From positions 62,001 to 126,000 of the forward strand of contig CAJQHR010000008.1 of assembly GCA_905478225.1 (NCBI GenBank): a DNA stretch of 64,000 bases, given 5' to 3'. This DNA is from an uncultured Crocinitomix sp. Lineage in GTDB: Bacteria; Bacteroidota; Bacteroidia; Flavobacteriales_D; Crocinitomicaceae. Below, in pieces: positions 6,893 through 16,147 of the stretch. Both the position numbers and the translations under genes were made by a program. The notes below the pieces were generated by a model. That model searched no databases and was not told where the DNA came from. It saw nothing but the letters and a program-made list of their open reading frames with translations. How positions within the stretch are numbered: the stretch's first letter is position 1; each line of letters begins with the position of its first letter.

Positions 6893-9172
6893 ATGATTAG
6901 AAATTTATTGCTACTAACGCTACTTTTTTTAGCGCCTCACATTATTGCCCAAGAGAATACGAATACAAACAAGTTTAAACAACTTAAAGAAGAATTAGCC
7001 ACTCCAAATGTATATCGTAACGCGGCTGGAGCTCCGGGACCTAATTATTATCAGCAACAAGCAGATTATAAAATAAGCGTGACAATTGATGATGAAAATC
7101 AAAAGGTTTCAGGCCAAGAAACAGTTACATACACTAATAATTCACCAGATCCTTTAACCTATTTATGGTTGCAATTGGATCAAAATGTCCGAAAACCTGG
7201 CTCTGATAATCAATTGGCTTCAACCGGAACGATAGCGTCAATTTCATCACCTTCAGCTTTGACACGCATGTTCAATAGGGCAGAATTTGAAGGAGGCTTC
7301 AATTTAGAAAAAGTAACAGATGTTTCTGGCAAGGATATACCATATACCGTTGTTGGAACTATGATGCGTATTGACCTGGATAAAGCTTTATCGAATGGAG
7401 ATTCTTATTCTTTCAAAGTGGTTTGGTGGTACAATGTTAACAATCGTATGGAGATTGGTGCAAGATCGGGTTATGAATATTTTAAAGAAGAAGACAATTA
7501 CCTCTACACAATAGCGCAGTTTTTTCCCAGAATGTGTGTTTATAATGATGTAGAAGGATGGCAGAATAAACAATTTTTAGGGGATGGAGAGTTTACCTTG
7601 CCATTTGGTGACTATGAGGTTGAAATTACTGTACCATCTGATCATGTGGTAGCAGCGACGGGCGTTTTGCAAAATGCGAGTAAAGTCTTGACGAAAGAGC
7701 AACAAAATAGATTAGAACAGGCAGAGGATTCCGATCAACCTATTTTAATAGTGACACAAGCTGAAGCGGAAAAAGCAGAGAAATCAAAAGCAAGCGGAAC
7801 AAAAACATGGATTTTTGAAGCAGAAAACGTACGAGATTTTGCCTTTGCTTCTTCACGTAAATTTATGTGGGATGCGCAAGCTGTTGAACTTGAAACAAAG
7901 ACTGTAATGGTGATGTCATATTATCCAAAAGAGGGAAATCCACTTTGGGAGAAATACTCTACACGCGTATCTGCTCAGACATTACGCACGTATTCAAAGC
8001 ATACCTTTGATTACCCTTATCCTGTTGCTATTTCGGTTCATGCAAATTCAATAGGTATGGAATATCCAATGATTTGCTTCAACGGTGGACGTCCGAATGC
8101 AGATGGAACTTATAGTGAACGGACTAAATATGGCATGCACTCTGTAATCATTCATGAGGTAGGTCACAACTATTTCCCAATGATTATTAATTCTGATGAG
8201 CGCCAATGGACGTGGATGGATGAAGGTTTGAATACATTTTTACAATATTTGACTGAACAAGAATGGCAGAGAGAATATCCTTCAAGAAGAGGTCCAGCGC
8301 ATTTAATCGTTGATTATATGAAAGGAGATAAGAGCAATATTTCTCCAATTATGACTAATTCTGAATCATTGTTTCAATTTGGAAATAACGCTTACGGGAA
8401 GCCAGCCACGGCTTTAAATATTTTGAGAGAAACTATTTTAGGACGTGAGTTATTTGATTACGCTTTTAAGGAATACGCGCAACGTTGGATGTTCAAACAC
8501 CCGACTCCTGCAGATTTTTTCAGAACAATGGAAGATGCCAGTGGAGTAGACCTTGATTGGTTTTGGAGAGGTTGGTTCTATACAAACGATCATGTAGATA
8601 TTGGAATTGAGAATGTAAAATGGTACCAGTTAAATGAAAAGGATCCAAATGAGGAAAAAGCGTTTCAAAAAGAAATGAATGATACTGAAAACAAAAACAT
8701 TTCGAAAACACGTAATCTTGAAACAATTAAAGAAACTGTTAATGAGCGCCAATCTGAATTAGATGATAAGTATAATACCACTGACATTTACAAAGTAACG
8801 GAAGAAGATAAGGCAGCTTATGATAACTTTCTGAGCGAATTATCTGATAGCGATAAGAAACTCTTAAATCGAGGATATCAATTCTATCAAATCGACTTTG
8901 AGAATAAAGGCGGTTTAGTAATGCCATTAATTTTACAATTTGTTTTCACTGATGGCACGAATGAGTTAATTCGTATACCTGCTGAAATCTGGCGAAAAAA
9001 TTCAGTAAAAGTGTCGAAAATCTTTTTCTTTAAAAAAGAAGTTTTAAATGTAATTCTTGATCCGTTTTTAGAAACGGCGGATTGTGAGACTTACGATAAT
9101 TTTTGGCCAAGAAGATTAGTTCCTTCGCGCTTCGACATTTTTGAGAAAAAACATACAGGTCGTTACCACTAA
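6893..9172 (+). CDS. M1 family metallopeptidase (gluzincin aminopeptidase)
   Basis: 759 aa. Signal peptide 1-19 (ends HIIA-Q). Residues 55-260 form the N-terminal beta-saddle, and the catalytic thermolysin-like domain holds HEVGH at 421-425 with the third zinc ligand Glu444 in WMDEGLNTF. The exopeptidase substrate motif GxMEN appears as G-M-E-Y-P at 388-392. It hydrolyses N-terminal residues from peptides, here probably in the periplasm or on the outer membrane because of the signal peptide. The C-terminal third (residues 590-640) is rich in charged residues and may be a linker. It is the last gene of the run from 2239; the following 121 nt before the convergent aminotransferase show no clear terminator. 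Confidence 0.9.
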   Translation: MIRNLLLLTLLFLAPHIIAQENTNTNKFKQLKEELATPNVYRNAAGAPGPNYYQQQADYKISVTIDDENQKVSGQETVTYTNNSPDPLTYLWLQLDQNVRKPGSDNQLASTGTIASISSPSALTRMFNRAEFEGGFNLEKVTDVSGKDIPYTVVGTMMRIDLDKALSNGDSYSFKVVWWYNVNNRMEIGARSGYEYFKEEDNYLYTIAQFFPRMCVYNDVEGWQNKQFLGDGEFTLPFGDYEVEITVPSDHVVAATGVLQNASKVLTKEQQNRLEQAEDSDQPILIVTQAEAEKAEKSKASGTKTWIFEAENVRDFAFASSRKFMWDAQAVELETKTVMVMSYYPKEGNPLWEKYSTRVSAQTLRTYSKHTFDYPYPVAISVHANSIGMEYPMICFNGGRPNADGTYSERTKYGMHSVIIHEVGHNYFPMIINSDERQWTWMDEGLNTFLQYLTEQEWQREYPSRRGPAHLIVDYMKGDKSNISPIMTNSESLFQFGNNAYGKPATALNILRETILGRELFDYAFKEYAQRWMFKHPTPADFFRTMEDASGVDLDWFWRGWFYTNDHVDIGIENVKWYQLNEKDPNEEKAFQKEMNDTENKNISKTRNLETIKETVNERQSELDDKYNTTDIYKVTEEDKAAYDNFLSELSDSDKKLLNRGYQFYQIDFENKGGLVMPLILQFVFTDGTNELIRIPAEIWRKNSVKVSKIFFFKKEVLNVILDPFLETADCETYDNFWPRRLVPSRFDIFEKKHTGRYH

Positions 9173-9293
9173 TCCGTTTGAAAACTTAAATCGGGTAAGC
9201 GGCTATTTAGTTGTACTGATGGCATAGGTCGTATTAATCGATTTAGTGATATTTCCACACTTTAATTCTATGAATTTATTACGGCTTAGTTGA

Positions 9294-10493
9294 TTATTGC
9301 TTTGTGCTCTTAATTGCTTCTATTATTATCTGCCCAGCTTCTTGTATCTCTCTTTCAGTAATGGAAATAGGAGGGGAGAGACGAAAACTATTGGGGCTGG
9401 ATAAAAACCAAAACCCGATTAAGCCATTGTCTAAACAATGATCAACTATTTGCTTTACACGATCAAACGAAATCATTTCAATTGCAAACATTAATCCGGC
9501 GCGTCTTATTTCAACCACTTCATCACTTTCAACTAGCATATTTTCTAATAGTGCTCCTTTATGCTCTGCCTCTGAAATCCATTTTTCAGTTTTTAATACA
9601 TGAATAGCAGCATTTGCCGCAGCACAGCATACGGGGTGACCGCCGAACGTAGTAATATGACCCAATATTGGGTCGTGTGTTAACGAACGCATTATTTCAT
9701 GACTTGAAATAAAGGCGCCAATAGGCATTCCCCCGCCAAGTGCCTTGCCAAGCGTGAGTATGTCTGGTACAATGCCAAATTGCTCAAAAGCAAAGAAGGT
9801 ACCCGTGCGTCCAAATCCGGTTTGAACCTCATCAAAAATGAGTAAGCATCCAACTTGGTCGCATTTAGCGCGTAACGCTTTTAAGAAATCATTTTGCGGT
9901 ATTCTAACACCGGCATCTCCCTGAATAGGCTCAATGATTACCGCAGCAGTTTTTTCCGTGATTAGGTTTAAGCTAACGGGGTCATTAAATGTTATGAATT
10001 TGACCAGTGGCAACAATGGACGAAAGGGCGCTTTTTTGGATTCATTTCCTGAAACACTCATTGAGCCATGGGTGCTGCCATGATAGGAGCCTTTACAAGA
10101 AATGATTTCGGAACGCCCGGTATAGCGTTTGGCTAATTTTAAAGCACCTTCGTTCGCTTCAGTGCCTGAATTAACAATATAAGAACAAGCTAGATTAGGC
10201 GGTAAAATACTGGCTAAATTTTCGGCTAAAGCCAATTGTGAATCCTGTATGAATTCGCCGTATACCATGACGTGCAAATGCTTATCAACTTGGGCTTTTA
10301 TAGCAGTAATAACAGATGGATGTCTATGTCCAATATTATTAACTGCAACGCCTGCAATCATGTCCATATAACGTTTGCCAGATTTATCCCAAATATAGAT
10401 GCCCTCGGCTCTTTCAACCTCTATTAAATAAGGTGTTTCGTTAGTTTGTGCTTGTTTTTTTAGAAAAGTATGTCGTCTTGTAGAATCAGTCAT
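9294..10493 (-). CDS. Class-III PLP aminotransferase (acetylornithine/ornithine type)
   Basis: 399 aa, full length for the fold-type I class-III family. Lys250 in LTLGKALGGG is the Schiff-base lysine, and Asp221 in LIFDEVQTGFGRTG contacts the pyridine nitrogen. SGTEANEGALKLAKRYTG (109-126) and GSYHGSTHGS bind phosphate and stack on the ring. The family transfers the omega-amino group of ornithine, acetylornithine, GABA and similar donors to 2-oxoglutarate. No arginine-pathway genes lie nearby, so the exact substrate (argD- or rocD-like) cannot be set from context. It is transcribed alone toward the M1 gene; a TATTTTTG box lies 19 nt upstream of the ATG. Confidence 0.85.
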   Translation of the reverse strand: MTDSTRRHTFLKKQAQTNETPYLIEVERAEGIYIWDKSGKRYMDMIAGVAVNNIGHRHPSVITAIKAQVDKHLHVMVYGEFIQDSQLALAENLASILPPNLACSYIVNSGTEANEGALKLAKRYTGRSEIISCKGSYHGSTHGSMSVSGNESKKAPFRPLLPLVKFITFNDPVSLNLITEKTAAVIIEPIQGDAGVRIPQNDFLKALRAKCDQVGCLLIFDEVQTGFGRTGTFFAFEQFGIVPDILTLGKALGGGMPIGAFISSHEIMRSLTHDPILGHITTFGGHPVCCAAANAAIHVLKTEKWISEAEHKGALLENMLVESDEVVEIRRAGLMFAIEMISFDRVKQIVDHCLDNGLIGFWFLSSPNSFRLSPPISITEREIQEAGQIIIEAIKSTKQ

Positions 10494-10512
10494 TATAATT
10501 GAAATGTGACTT

Positions 10513-10520
10513 CAAAAATA
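10513..10520 (-). promoter_or_regulatory. -7 box TATTTTTG (aminotransferase)
   Basis: TAnnTTTG match on the minus strand in the 42-nt gap upstream of the aminotransferase. No clear -33 element; such boxes occur by chance in AT-rich DNA. Confidence 0.4.
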
Positions 10521-10535
10521 AGGATTAAAGACTAA

Positions 10536-11024
10536 CTATGGTCTATTATGGTCTTGTGGAGGAGGACGATCTCCATCCTTCTTCAATTTTTTCAATAGTT
10601 CGCGTTTGAATTTTTCTTCAGCAATGAATAATGCTGTCGATTTCTTTTTCCCTAAAATGTCTGCGAATTTTTTAAGATAACTTAAGCGAATGTCACTTTC
10701 TTTCTTTTCGCTCTTGAAAATAAGTTCAAATAACTCATAGGCTCTTTCATCCGTTAAATCGTCAGATTTACGTAATTCTTTCATGTATTTACGACGTTCT
10801 TTTCTTGCCTTTTCAATCTCTGCCTCGAATTGATTGTAGACAGGCCAAAATTTTTGCGCTTCCTCCGGGGTTAAATCGACTTCGGTAGAAATGAATGCAA
10901 TTTTTTGAGCATGAATTCTTTCTCTCTTCTTTTGTTCTTTTTCACCGCCACCGCCTGGGGGCTGGGCAAAAACTCCTGCTCCAAAAAACAGTGTCAACAT
11001 AAATAACAAGCTTATCCGTATCAT
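10536..11024 (-). CDS. Spy/CpxP-like periplasmic sensor of ECF operon
   Basis: 162 aa. Signal peptide 1-20 (ends G-V-F-A-Q), then a Pro/Gly linker and a long basic, almost wholly helical body. VDLTPEEAQKFWPVYNQF matches the LTxxQ-type helix of Spy/CpxP and the CnrX-like metal-resistance sensors. The tail is Pro-rich (DRPPPQ). It follows the anti-sigma gene by 7 nt. Proteins of this kind placed third in sigma/anti-sigma operons act as periplasmic inputs or chaperones; that role is inferred from position and fold. Confidence 0.75.
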   Translation of the reverse strand: MIRISLLFMLTLFFGAGVFAQPPGGGGEKEQKKRERIHAQKIAFISTEVDLTPEEAQKFWPVYNQFEAEIEKARKERRKYMKELRKSDDLTDERAYELFELIFKSEKKESDIRLSYLKKFADILGKKKSTALFIAEEKFKRELLKKLKKDGDRPPPQDHNRP

Positions 11025-11031
11025 AATATAA

Positions 11032-11691
11032 TTATAAAAGGTCTAGGTAATACTCTTCAATATCTTCTTCAGAAAAATCTGAATAATCTTCAAAATCAAT
11101 CACATCTAATGTATCTTCTATTTCAATATCATTTTCAATGATATAGTCAATGATTTCATCTTCGTCTAAATAAGCCAAGTAATCGTCATAGTCGTCCTCA
11201 ATGGGCAACTCAATTTCTGGTGCGCTATTTTGTGGTAAATCTTCAGCTCTAAAATCTTCATTTGGATCACTCGAAAAATGAACAACCGTGAATACAATTG
11301 CAACCGTAGCTGCAACCAAACTAATTAGACGAACTAAGCGCATATTGATGATTCGACCACCTTTTTTATCAGCATTACTCGTTGCTTTTAGAGCAGCCAT
11401 AATGCGATCAGTTGATTCTTCAAAATAACCAGCAGGTAAAGTCGGGTTTTTACGTTTTTGAAGGTTGTCAAATGTGAAAGGAGAATCTTCTGGACCAATA
11501 GAAGCCGTTAAATTCGAGAAGAAATCTTCAGGAACAGCAGGTTTTTCAGATTTTTTTAGTTGAACTAAAACACCCGAGTCTTGCTCAATACGTTGCATTA
11601 AATCAATCCAGAACTGATTGTAAAAACCATCAGGAACCAGTGGCCGCTCCGCTTTTTTTAATCCTTCTAATATGTCTTTTTTATTTTCCAC
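11032..11691 (-). CDS. Single-pass anti-sigma-factor-like membrane protein
   Basis: 219 aa. The N-terminal cytosolic half contains three imperfect copies of a motif of about 35 aa: LKKAERPLVPDGFYNQFW, LKKSEKPAVPEDFFSNLT and LQKRKNPTLPAGYFEEST. One transmembrane helix follows at about 117-135 (RLVRLISLVAATVAIVFTVV), then a very acidic periplasmic tail (DDYDDYLAYLDEDE). It lies between the ECF sigma gene (32 nt upstream) and the Spy-like gene. Topology and order fit an anti-sigma factor that holds the sigma factor at the membrane, although no zinc-binding ASD motif is seen. The triple N-terminal repeat is unusual and could be the sigma-binding surface (inference). Confidence 0.7.
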   Translation of the reverse strand: MENKKDILEGLKKAERPLVPDGFYNQFWIDLMQRIEQDSGVLVQLKKSEKPAVPEDFFSNLTASIGPEDSPFTFDNLQKRKNPTLPAGYFEESTDRIMAALKATSNADKKGGRIINMRLVRLISLVAATVAIVFTVVHFSSDPNEDFRAEDLPQNSAPEIELPIEDDYDDYLAYLDEDEIIDYIIENDIEIEDTLDVIDFEDYSDFSEEDIEEYYLDLL

Positions 11692-11723
11692 TTACTGCTT
11701 TGACTCATAAAGTCGAATAAGGT

Positions 11724-12260
11724 TTAATCAATTCGTATAAATTCTTCAATTTTTTTTACGGCTAAATGATACGACGCTTTAAGTCCTCCAACACTTGTTC
11801 CCGTTAATTCGGATATTTCACTGAATTTCAACTCGTCAAAATACTTAAGATTGAATACCAATAGTTGTTTTTCCGGCAAGGTTTCCATGGCCTTTTTCAA
11901 GATGTTTTCAATTTCTTCAGGAGCATAATCTTTTCCTTCAACTGTAACGGAATTTTCAAAAAGTGGGGGATCAAGGTCAACCGTTTTTCGTTTGGATTCC
12001 TTCGCTAAAAATGTATGTGTTTCATTATATGTAATTCGATATAACCACGTGTATAAATTCGATTCTTCTCTAAATTTGGGGAGTCCCTTCCAAGCTTTAA
12101 CAAAAACGTTTTGCATCACGTCCTCGGTATCTTGATGGTTTTTTGTATATCTCCGTATTTGCCAATAAATGCGTTCTTGATATTTTTGCACGATTTTTCT
12201 AAAGCCAGACGTATAGTCTTCTTTAAATGCAATCAACAAGTCTTTGTCCGTGCTTGACAT
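11724..12260 (-). CDS. ECF RNA polymerase sigma factor
   Basis: 178 aa. Region 2 is at 18-85 (YQERIYWQIRRYTKN, DTEDVMQNVFVKAW, LYTWLYRITYNETHTFL), and region 4 at 122-175 (METLPEKQLLVFNLKYFDELKFSEISELTG then an SVGGLKASYHLAVKKI recognition helix). No region 3, as expected for group 4. The next two genes encode its likely membrane anti-sigma and a periplasmic sensor, so the module probably controls an envelope-stress regulon and its own transcription. I see no TAnnTTTG box just upstream, consistent with an alternative promoter, but I could not define one. Confidence 0.92.
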   Translation of the reverse strand: MSSTDKDLLIAFKEDYTSGFRKIVQKYQERIYWQIRRYTKNHQDTEDVMQNVFVKAWKGLPKFREESNLYTWLYRITYNETHTFLAKESKRKTVDLDPPLFENSVTVEGKDYAPEEIENILKKAMETLPEKQLLVFNLKYFDELKFSEISELTGTSVGGLKASYHLAVKKIEEFIRID

Positions 12261-12309
12261 AATGTGTGTTTAGTATTGCGCTTAGAAATCGACAAGAGAT
12301 AATAATTGA

Positions 12310-13263
12310 CTATTTACGAGAAATAACGCGCTCTACAGCGTCTACAATATTTGTAGTGTTGATGTTATACTTCGTTAATAATTCTTCACCTTTTCCACTT
12401 TCTCCAAAGCTATCGTCAACTGCAACCATTTCTAATGGATTAGGCATTTTACGAATTAAAAGTTGAGCAATTGAATCCCCTAAACCTCCATTCATCATGT
12501 GTTCTTCTGCCGTAACTACGCATTTGGTTTTGTTCACCGATTCTAAGACCGCTTTTTCGTCCAATGGTTTAATGGTATGGATATTAATTATTTCTGGATT
12601 GATGCCTTTTGCTAATAATATTTCTGAAGCCTCAATCGCTTTCCATACTAAATGTCCTGTCGCTATGATTGTTACGTCTTTTCCTTCCCGCAAAACGTCA
12701 GCTTTTCCAATCACAAACTTTTTGTCTGGATCAGTAAAATTCGGTACTTTTGGACGACCAAATCTGAGGTAAACTGGTCCGTCGTGTTCAGCAATGGCAA
12801 TTGTCGCCGCCTTTGTTTCGTTATAATCGCATGGCGAAATTACGGTCATGTTTGGCAACATTTTCATTAAACCAATATCCTCTAATATTTGATGCGTTGC
12901 GCCATCTTCGCCTAGTGTCAATCCAGCGTGTGATGCACATATTTTTACATTCTTATTTGAATAAGCGACTGATTGTCTAATTTGATCATATACACGACCT
13001 GTCGAAAAATTCGCAAAGGTACCTGTGAATGGAATTTTACCTCCAATGGTTAAACCAGCAGCCATTCCAATCATATTGGCTTCAGCAATACCAACTTGGA
13101 AAAATCGATCGGGATGCTCATCTCTAAAGGCATCCATTTTTAATGATCCAGTTAAATCTGCACACAAGGCTACTACATTTTCATTTGTTTTTCCAAGTTC
13201 TGACAAACCTGCGCCAAATCCTGAACGGGTGTCTTTGTGGTTTTGAATTTCAAAGTCTTTCAT
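12310..13263 (-). CDS. Transketolase, C-terminal subunit (Pyr + C domains)
   Basis: 317 aa. Pyrimidine-binding domain at 10-180 (VGIAEANMIGMAAGLTIGGK with the catalytic Glu; HAGLTLGEDGATHQ), followed by the C-terminal domain (ATGHLVWKAIEASEIL, EEHMMNGGLGDSIAQLL). It pairs with the N-terminal subunit at 14689-15531 to form a two-subunit, thiamine-diphosphate-dependent transketolase of the pentose phosphate pathway, as in many Bacteroidota and archaea. Unusually, a VWA gene separates the two. ATG at 13263; the gap of 59 nt from the VWA stop has no terminator, so one transcript is plausible. Confidence 0.9.
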   Translation of the reverse strand: MKDFEIQNHKDTRSGFGAGLSELGKTNENVVALCADLTGSLKMDAFRDEHPDRFFQVGIAEANMIGMAAGLTIGGKIPFTGTFANFSTGRVYDQIRQSVAYSNKNVKICASHAGLTLGEDGATHQILEDIGLMKMLPNMTVISPCDYNETKAATIAIAEHDGPVYLRFGRPKVPNFTDPDKKFVIGKADVLREGKDVTIIATGHLVWKAIEASEILLAKGINPEIINIHTIKPLDEKAVLESVNKTKCVVTAEEHMMNGGLGDSIAQLLIRKMPNPLEMVAVDDSFGESGKGEELLTKYNINTTNIVDAVERVISRK

Positions 13264-13322
13264 TGATCTCTAATTGTTTCATTTGTGGAGCATTGCGCGT
13301 AAACTTGCAATTTCCAATTGGT

Positions 13323-14684
13323 TTATAGGTTTATTGTCGTATTCTCTCCGGCGTCAATATTAAAAGTTTTAACCGTCGTGTAATCTGTTGATACGGATGA
13401 TTTAGGGCGATAAACTAGTTTATATTTCCCCGGTTGTAAAAAATATCCGTCACTCAATTTTTCTGAATCAAAGTCGCATACCCATTGGTCTTGACCTTTC
13501 GCATCACGCACAAATACTTGCCCAACAATCGCTTGGGAACTGCGGTAAGTTAATAATCCAGACCCTGGTATATCAATATAGGTATAGGCACTCTGAGTTA
13601 CCTGTATATCTTTTCTGTAAATGCGTGGTAGTGTCAATATTTCTAGATCATAACTTCCAACAATGTAGCGCTGTGCTTTTGCTAAATCTTGCACGTTGAG
13701 TGTAACAGATTTACCCTGTTGAGAGACTCTTATTTTAACTTGGGATGATTTTGTGGGGCCTTTAATTCTGGTTGTAATTGTTCCTTGCGGGCAATCCGCA
13801 GGCATAATGTTGTGCTGGTGTTTTTTGATTCCAATGTTCTTTTTTATTACTCTTGGTAGGGTGTTCACAACCATATCATAATGCATTTCAGGGTCAATTA
13901 TGGTTATGGTATCTGGCAATCCCTTAAAGTTCATGGTGTGCATAAACGTATACTTTAAATTACTTGTTCCGGCCTCATATAAAAACAAAGTCACATCTGT
14001 TTCTGTCGGATTGCTTTGGATGTCATTTAGGTTAATTTGAACAGAAGTATTCAGCAATGCATCACTTATCACAGATGTCATTACCTTCCTGAAAGTTTCT
14101 AGAGAGGAGGCTTCATAAACTCGCCCTATACAATTAAAATCATTCAAATATTTTAATTCAATTCCCAACCCGACAACAAATGGGGTTACATTTATCCCTT
14201 TTGCTTTTAATTTCCGGGCAGCTTCGCATGGAAAATCATCACACGCTTCTAGACCATCAGTAATTAAAATAATTACGTTACGGGCATTCGCGTCTGGAAA
14301 ATCATCTGCAGACGCCTCTAATGACCTTGCGATTGGGGTAGTACCTTTCGGTTCAACTATTTCAATGAAGTTTTTAATCTTTTTGTAGTTGTCTGGTCCA
14401 AATGGAACTTCAAGTTTTGTATCGTTACAATCCTGAAAAGTTGCAGTAATTGGCGATTGATGTCCGTAAACCCTTAAAGCAATTTCCAAATTCTCTGTTC
14501 CCTCTAATTCAGTAATGGCCTCATTCAAGATTTCACGCGCCCGAATAATTTTTGTTGCCCCTTCCCATTTTCCATTCATGGAGTTTGACGCATCAAAAAT
14601 AAATAAGATTCGTGTTAATTCTTGTGCATTAGCAGTATAGCCTGCAAGGCTAATCAAAACAAATATGAGTGTTTTTTTTATCAA
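13323..14684 (-). CDS. Secreted von Willebrand factor A domain protein
   Basis: 453 aa. Signal peptide 1-20 (ends YTANA-Q), directly followed by a VWA domain at 23-215 with an intact MIDAS: DASNS at 31-35, the Thr in GTTPIARSL and the Asp in ITDGLEACDD. The C-terminal 230 residues are beta-rich repeats ending in a carboxypeptidase-like or Ig-like module (DGYFLQPGKYKLVYRP), with no sorting tail. The gene starts 4 nt after the stop of the transketolase N-subunit, so it is in that operon, which is functionally unexpected. Metal-dependent binding to a protein ligand in the periplasm or at the surface is inferred from the fold. Confidence 0.85.
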   Translation of the reverse strand: MIKKTLIFVLISLAGYTANAQELTRILFIFDASNSMNGKWEGATKIIRAREILNEAITELEGTENLEIALRVYGHQSPITATFQDCNDTKLEVPFGPDNYKKIKNFIEIVEPKGTTPIARSLEASADDFPDANARNVIILITDGLEACDDFPCEAARKLKAKGINVTPFVVGLGIELKYLNDFNCIGRVYEASSLETFRKVMTSVISDALLNTSVQINLNDIQSNPTETDVTLFLYEAGTSNLKYTFMHTMNFKGLPDTITIIDPEMHYDMVVNTLPRVIKKNIGIKKHQHNIMPADCPQGTITTRIKGPTKSSQVKIRVSQQGKSVTLNVQDLAKAQRYIVGSYDLEILTLPRIYRKDIQVTQSAYTYIDIPGSGLLTYRSSQAIVGQVFVRDAKGQDQWVCDFDSEKLSDGYFLQPGKYKLVYRPKSSVSTDYTTVKTFNIDAGENTTINL

Positions 14685-14688
14685 AATA

Positions 14689-15531
14689 TTAATAATCGCC
14701 TAATGTCTCTTCTAATTGCGATAACGCAATTGCTTCTTGTTCGTTACTTGGCGGTGAACCGTGCCATTTATGTGTTCCCATCATAAAATCAACACCTTTA
14801 CCCATAATTGTTGTCATCACAATAACGATAGGCTTACCATTACCTGTCAATTCCTTGGCTTTTGCCATGGTTGCCAGTATTTCGGTTATGTTATGTCCAT
14901 CCATTTCAAGTACCTCCCATCCAAAAGCTTGCCATTTTTTTGAAAGGTCGCCCATTGGAAGTACTTCATCAATGTCTCCATCAATTTGTTTGTGGTTGTA
15001 ATCAATCGTAGCAATAATGTTGTCAACCCTGTTTCCAGCCGCATACATAGAGGCTTCCCAGATCTGACCTTCTTGTAATTCTCCGTCACCATGCAAGGTA
15101 TAAACGATTGAATTATCGTTGTTTAATTTTTTTGCGGCAGCTGCTCCAATTGCAACGGATAACCCTTGACCTAAAGAACCAGAAGCTATTCTTACCCCAG
15201 GTAAATTTTTAGAAACACTTGGATGCCCTTGAAGGCGTGTTCCAATTTTTCTAAATGTAGCCAATTCTGAAACATCAAAATAGCCGCGGTGAGCCAATAC
15301 ACTATATAATACTGGAGAAATATGTCCATTTGATAAGAAAAATAAATCCTCTCCTTTACCATTTATTGTAAAAGCAGACGGTTCTGCATTCAAAACTTCA
15401 AAATAAAGTGCTGTTAAAAAATCAGTACAGCCTAATGATCCACCAGGATGACCTGACTGAACGGCTGTTACCATTCTTACAATATCTCTTCTTACCTGAG
15501 ACGTTATTTTTTCCAATTCTTTAACTTCCAT
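14689..15531 (-). CDS. Transketolase, N-terminal (PP) subunit
   Basis: 280 aa from ATG at 15531; a start at 15552 would use a non-ATG codon lying close to the promoter box. Thiamine-diphosphate signature HGDGELQEGQIWEAS with N at IDYNHK completing the GDG-N motif. Also HPGGSLGCTDFLTALYF, the conserved N-terminal His region, and GSLGQGLSVAIG. It needs the C-terminal subunit (12310-13263) for activity, transferring two-carbon units between sugar phosphates. The VWA gene begins 4 nt downstream. Confidence 0.9.
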   Translation of the reverse strand: MEVKELEKITSQVRRDIVRMVTAVQSGHPGGSLGCTDFLTALYFEVLNAEPSAFTINGKGEDLFFLSNGHISPVLYSVLAHRGYFDVSELATFRKIGTRLQGHPSVSKNLPGVRIASGSLGQGLSVAIGAAAAKKLNNDNSIVYTLHGDGELQEGQIWEASMYAAGNRVDNIIATIDYNHKQIDGDIDEVLPMGDLSKKWQAFGWEVLEMDGHNITEILATMAKAKELTGNGKPIVIVMTTIMGKGVDFMMGTHKWHGSPPSNEQEAIALSQLEETLGDY

Positions 15532-15554
15532 TGCTACCTGTTTATAATACAAGG

Positions 15555-15562
15555 CAAAAATA
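15555..15562 (-). promoter_or_regulatory. -7 box TATTTTTG (transketolase operon)
   Basis: TAnnTTTG match on the minus strand, 23 nt before the ATG at 15531. The rest of the 245-nt divergent spacer (15553-15797) holds no gene that I can see. Confidence 0.45.
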
Positions 15563-15797
15563 AGTGAATTTTAAAATTGAGCGCTTCACAGCTGACTAAA
15601 TTCGAGTGAAAGTTTTGCACAGTTTTGAAGAATGTTAACAATATGCTAGTGAAATGAAAAAAAAATCACAATTTTGCATATTGTGGAGCAACTATTTATG
15701 GGGCTTTTAACGTTTAGCAAGTAAGAAGTTTAAGTAGTATCTTATAAGGAGTCGAATTTTAATTACAAAATTCACTTTCAGCATTAAATAAAAACAA

Positions 15798-16142
15798 ATG
15801 AAAAAGATCTTATTAACAGGATTGGCAGTTGGATTTTGCATGATCAGTTTTACTCAAGAAGTTGAGAAAGCAGATAAGAAACCAACTCGCCTCAAATTAG
15901 TCAAAGGTGGTGAACCAGCTCCATCCACAAGAACTAAAGAAATTGAAACACAGACTCCACAGCAGGAATTAAAAAAATGTGAAAAAAAATTAATCGCTTT
16001 GAAAAAGAAAGAGGATTACATTCGTGGAAATGCCGCAGAGTTAAAGATAGCCAATGAAAATGGTTGGTTTGTTGATGCAGAAAAAACAAGAGCTATTTTG
16101 AATAAGCGCATTGCTGAATTGAAATTAGAACTTAAAAAATAA
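15798..16142 (+). CDS. Small secreted helical protein upstream of T9SS adhesin
   Basis: 114 aa. Signal peptide 1-19 (MKKILLTGLA start, ends S-F-T-Q), a basic linker, and a C-terminal Lys/Glu-rich coiled-coil-like segment (KKCEKKLIALKKKEDYI, then ILNKRIAELKLELKK). No family recognised. It lies 5 nt before the 1020-aa T9SS protein and is almost certainly co-transcribed, so it may be a periplasmic partner or chaperone of that protein (inference from context only). Confidence 0.65.
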   Translation: MKKILLTGLAVGFCMISFTQEVEKADKKPTRLKLVKGGEPAPSTRTKEIETQTPQQELKKCEKKLIALKKKEDYIRGNAAELKIANENGWFVDAEKTRAILNKRIAELKLELKK

Positions 16143-16147
16143 CTGAT

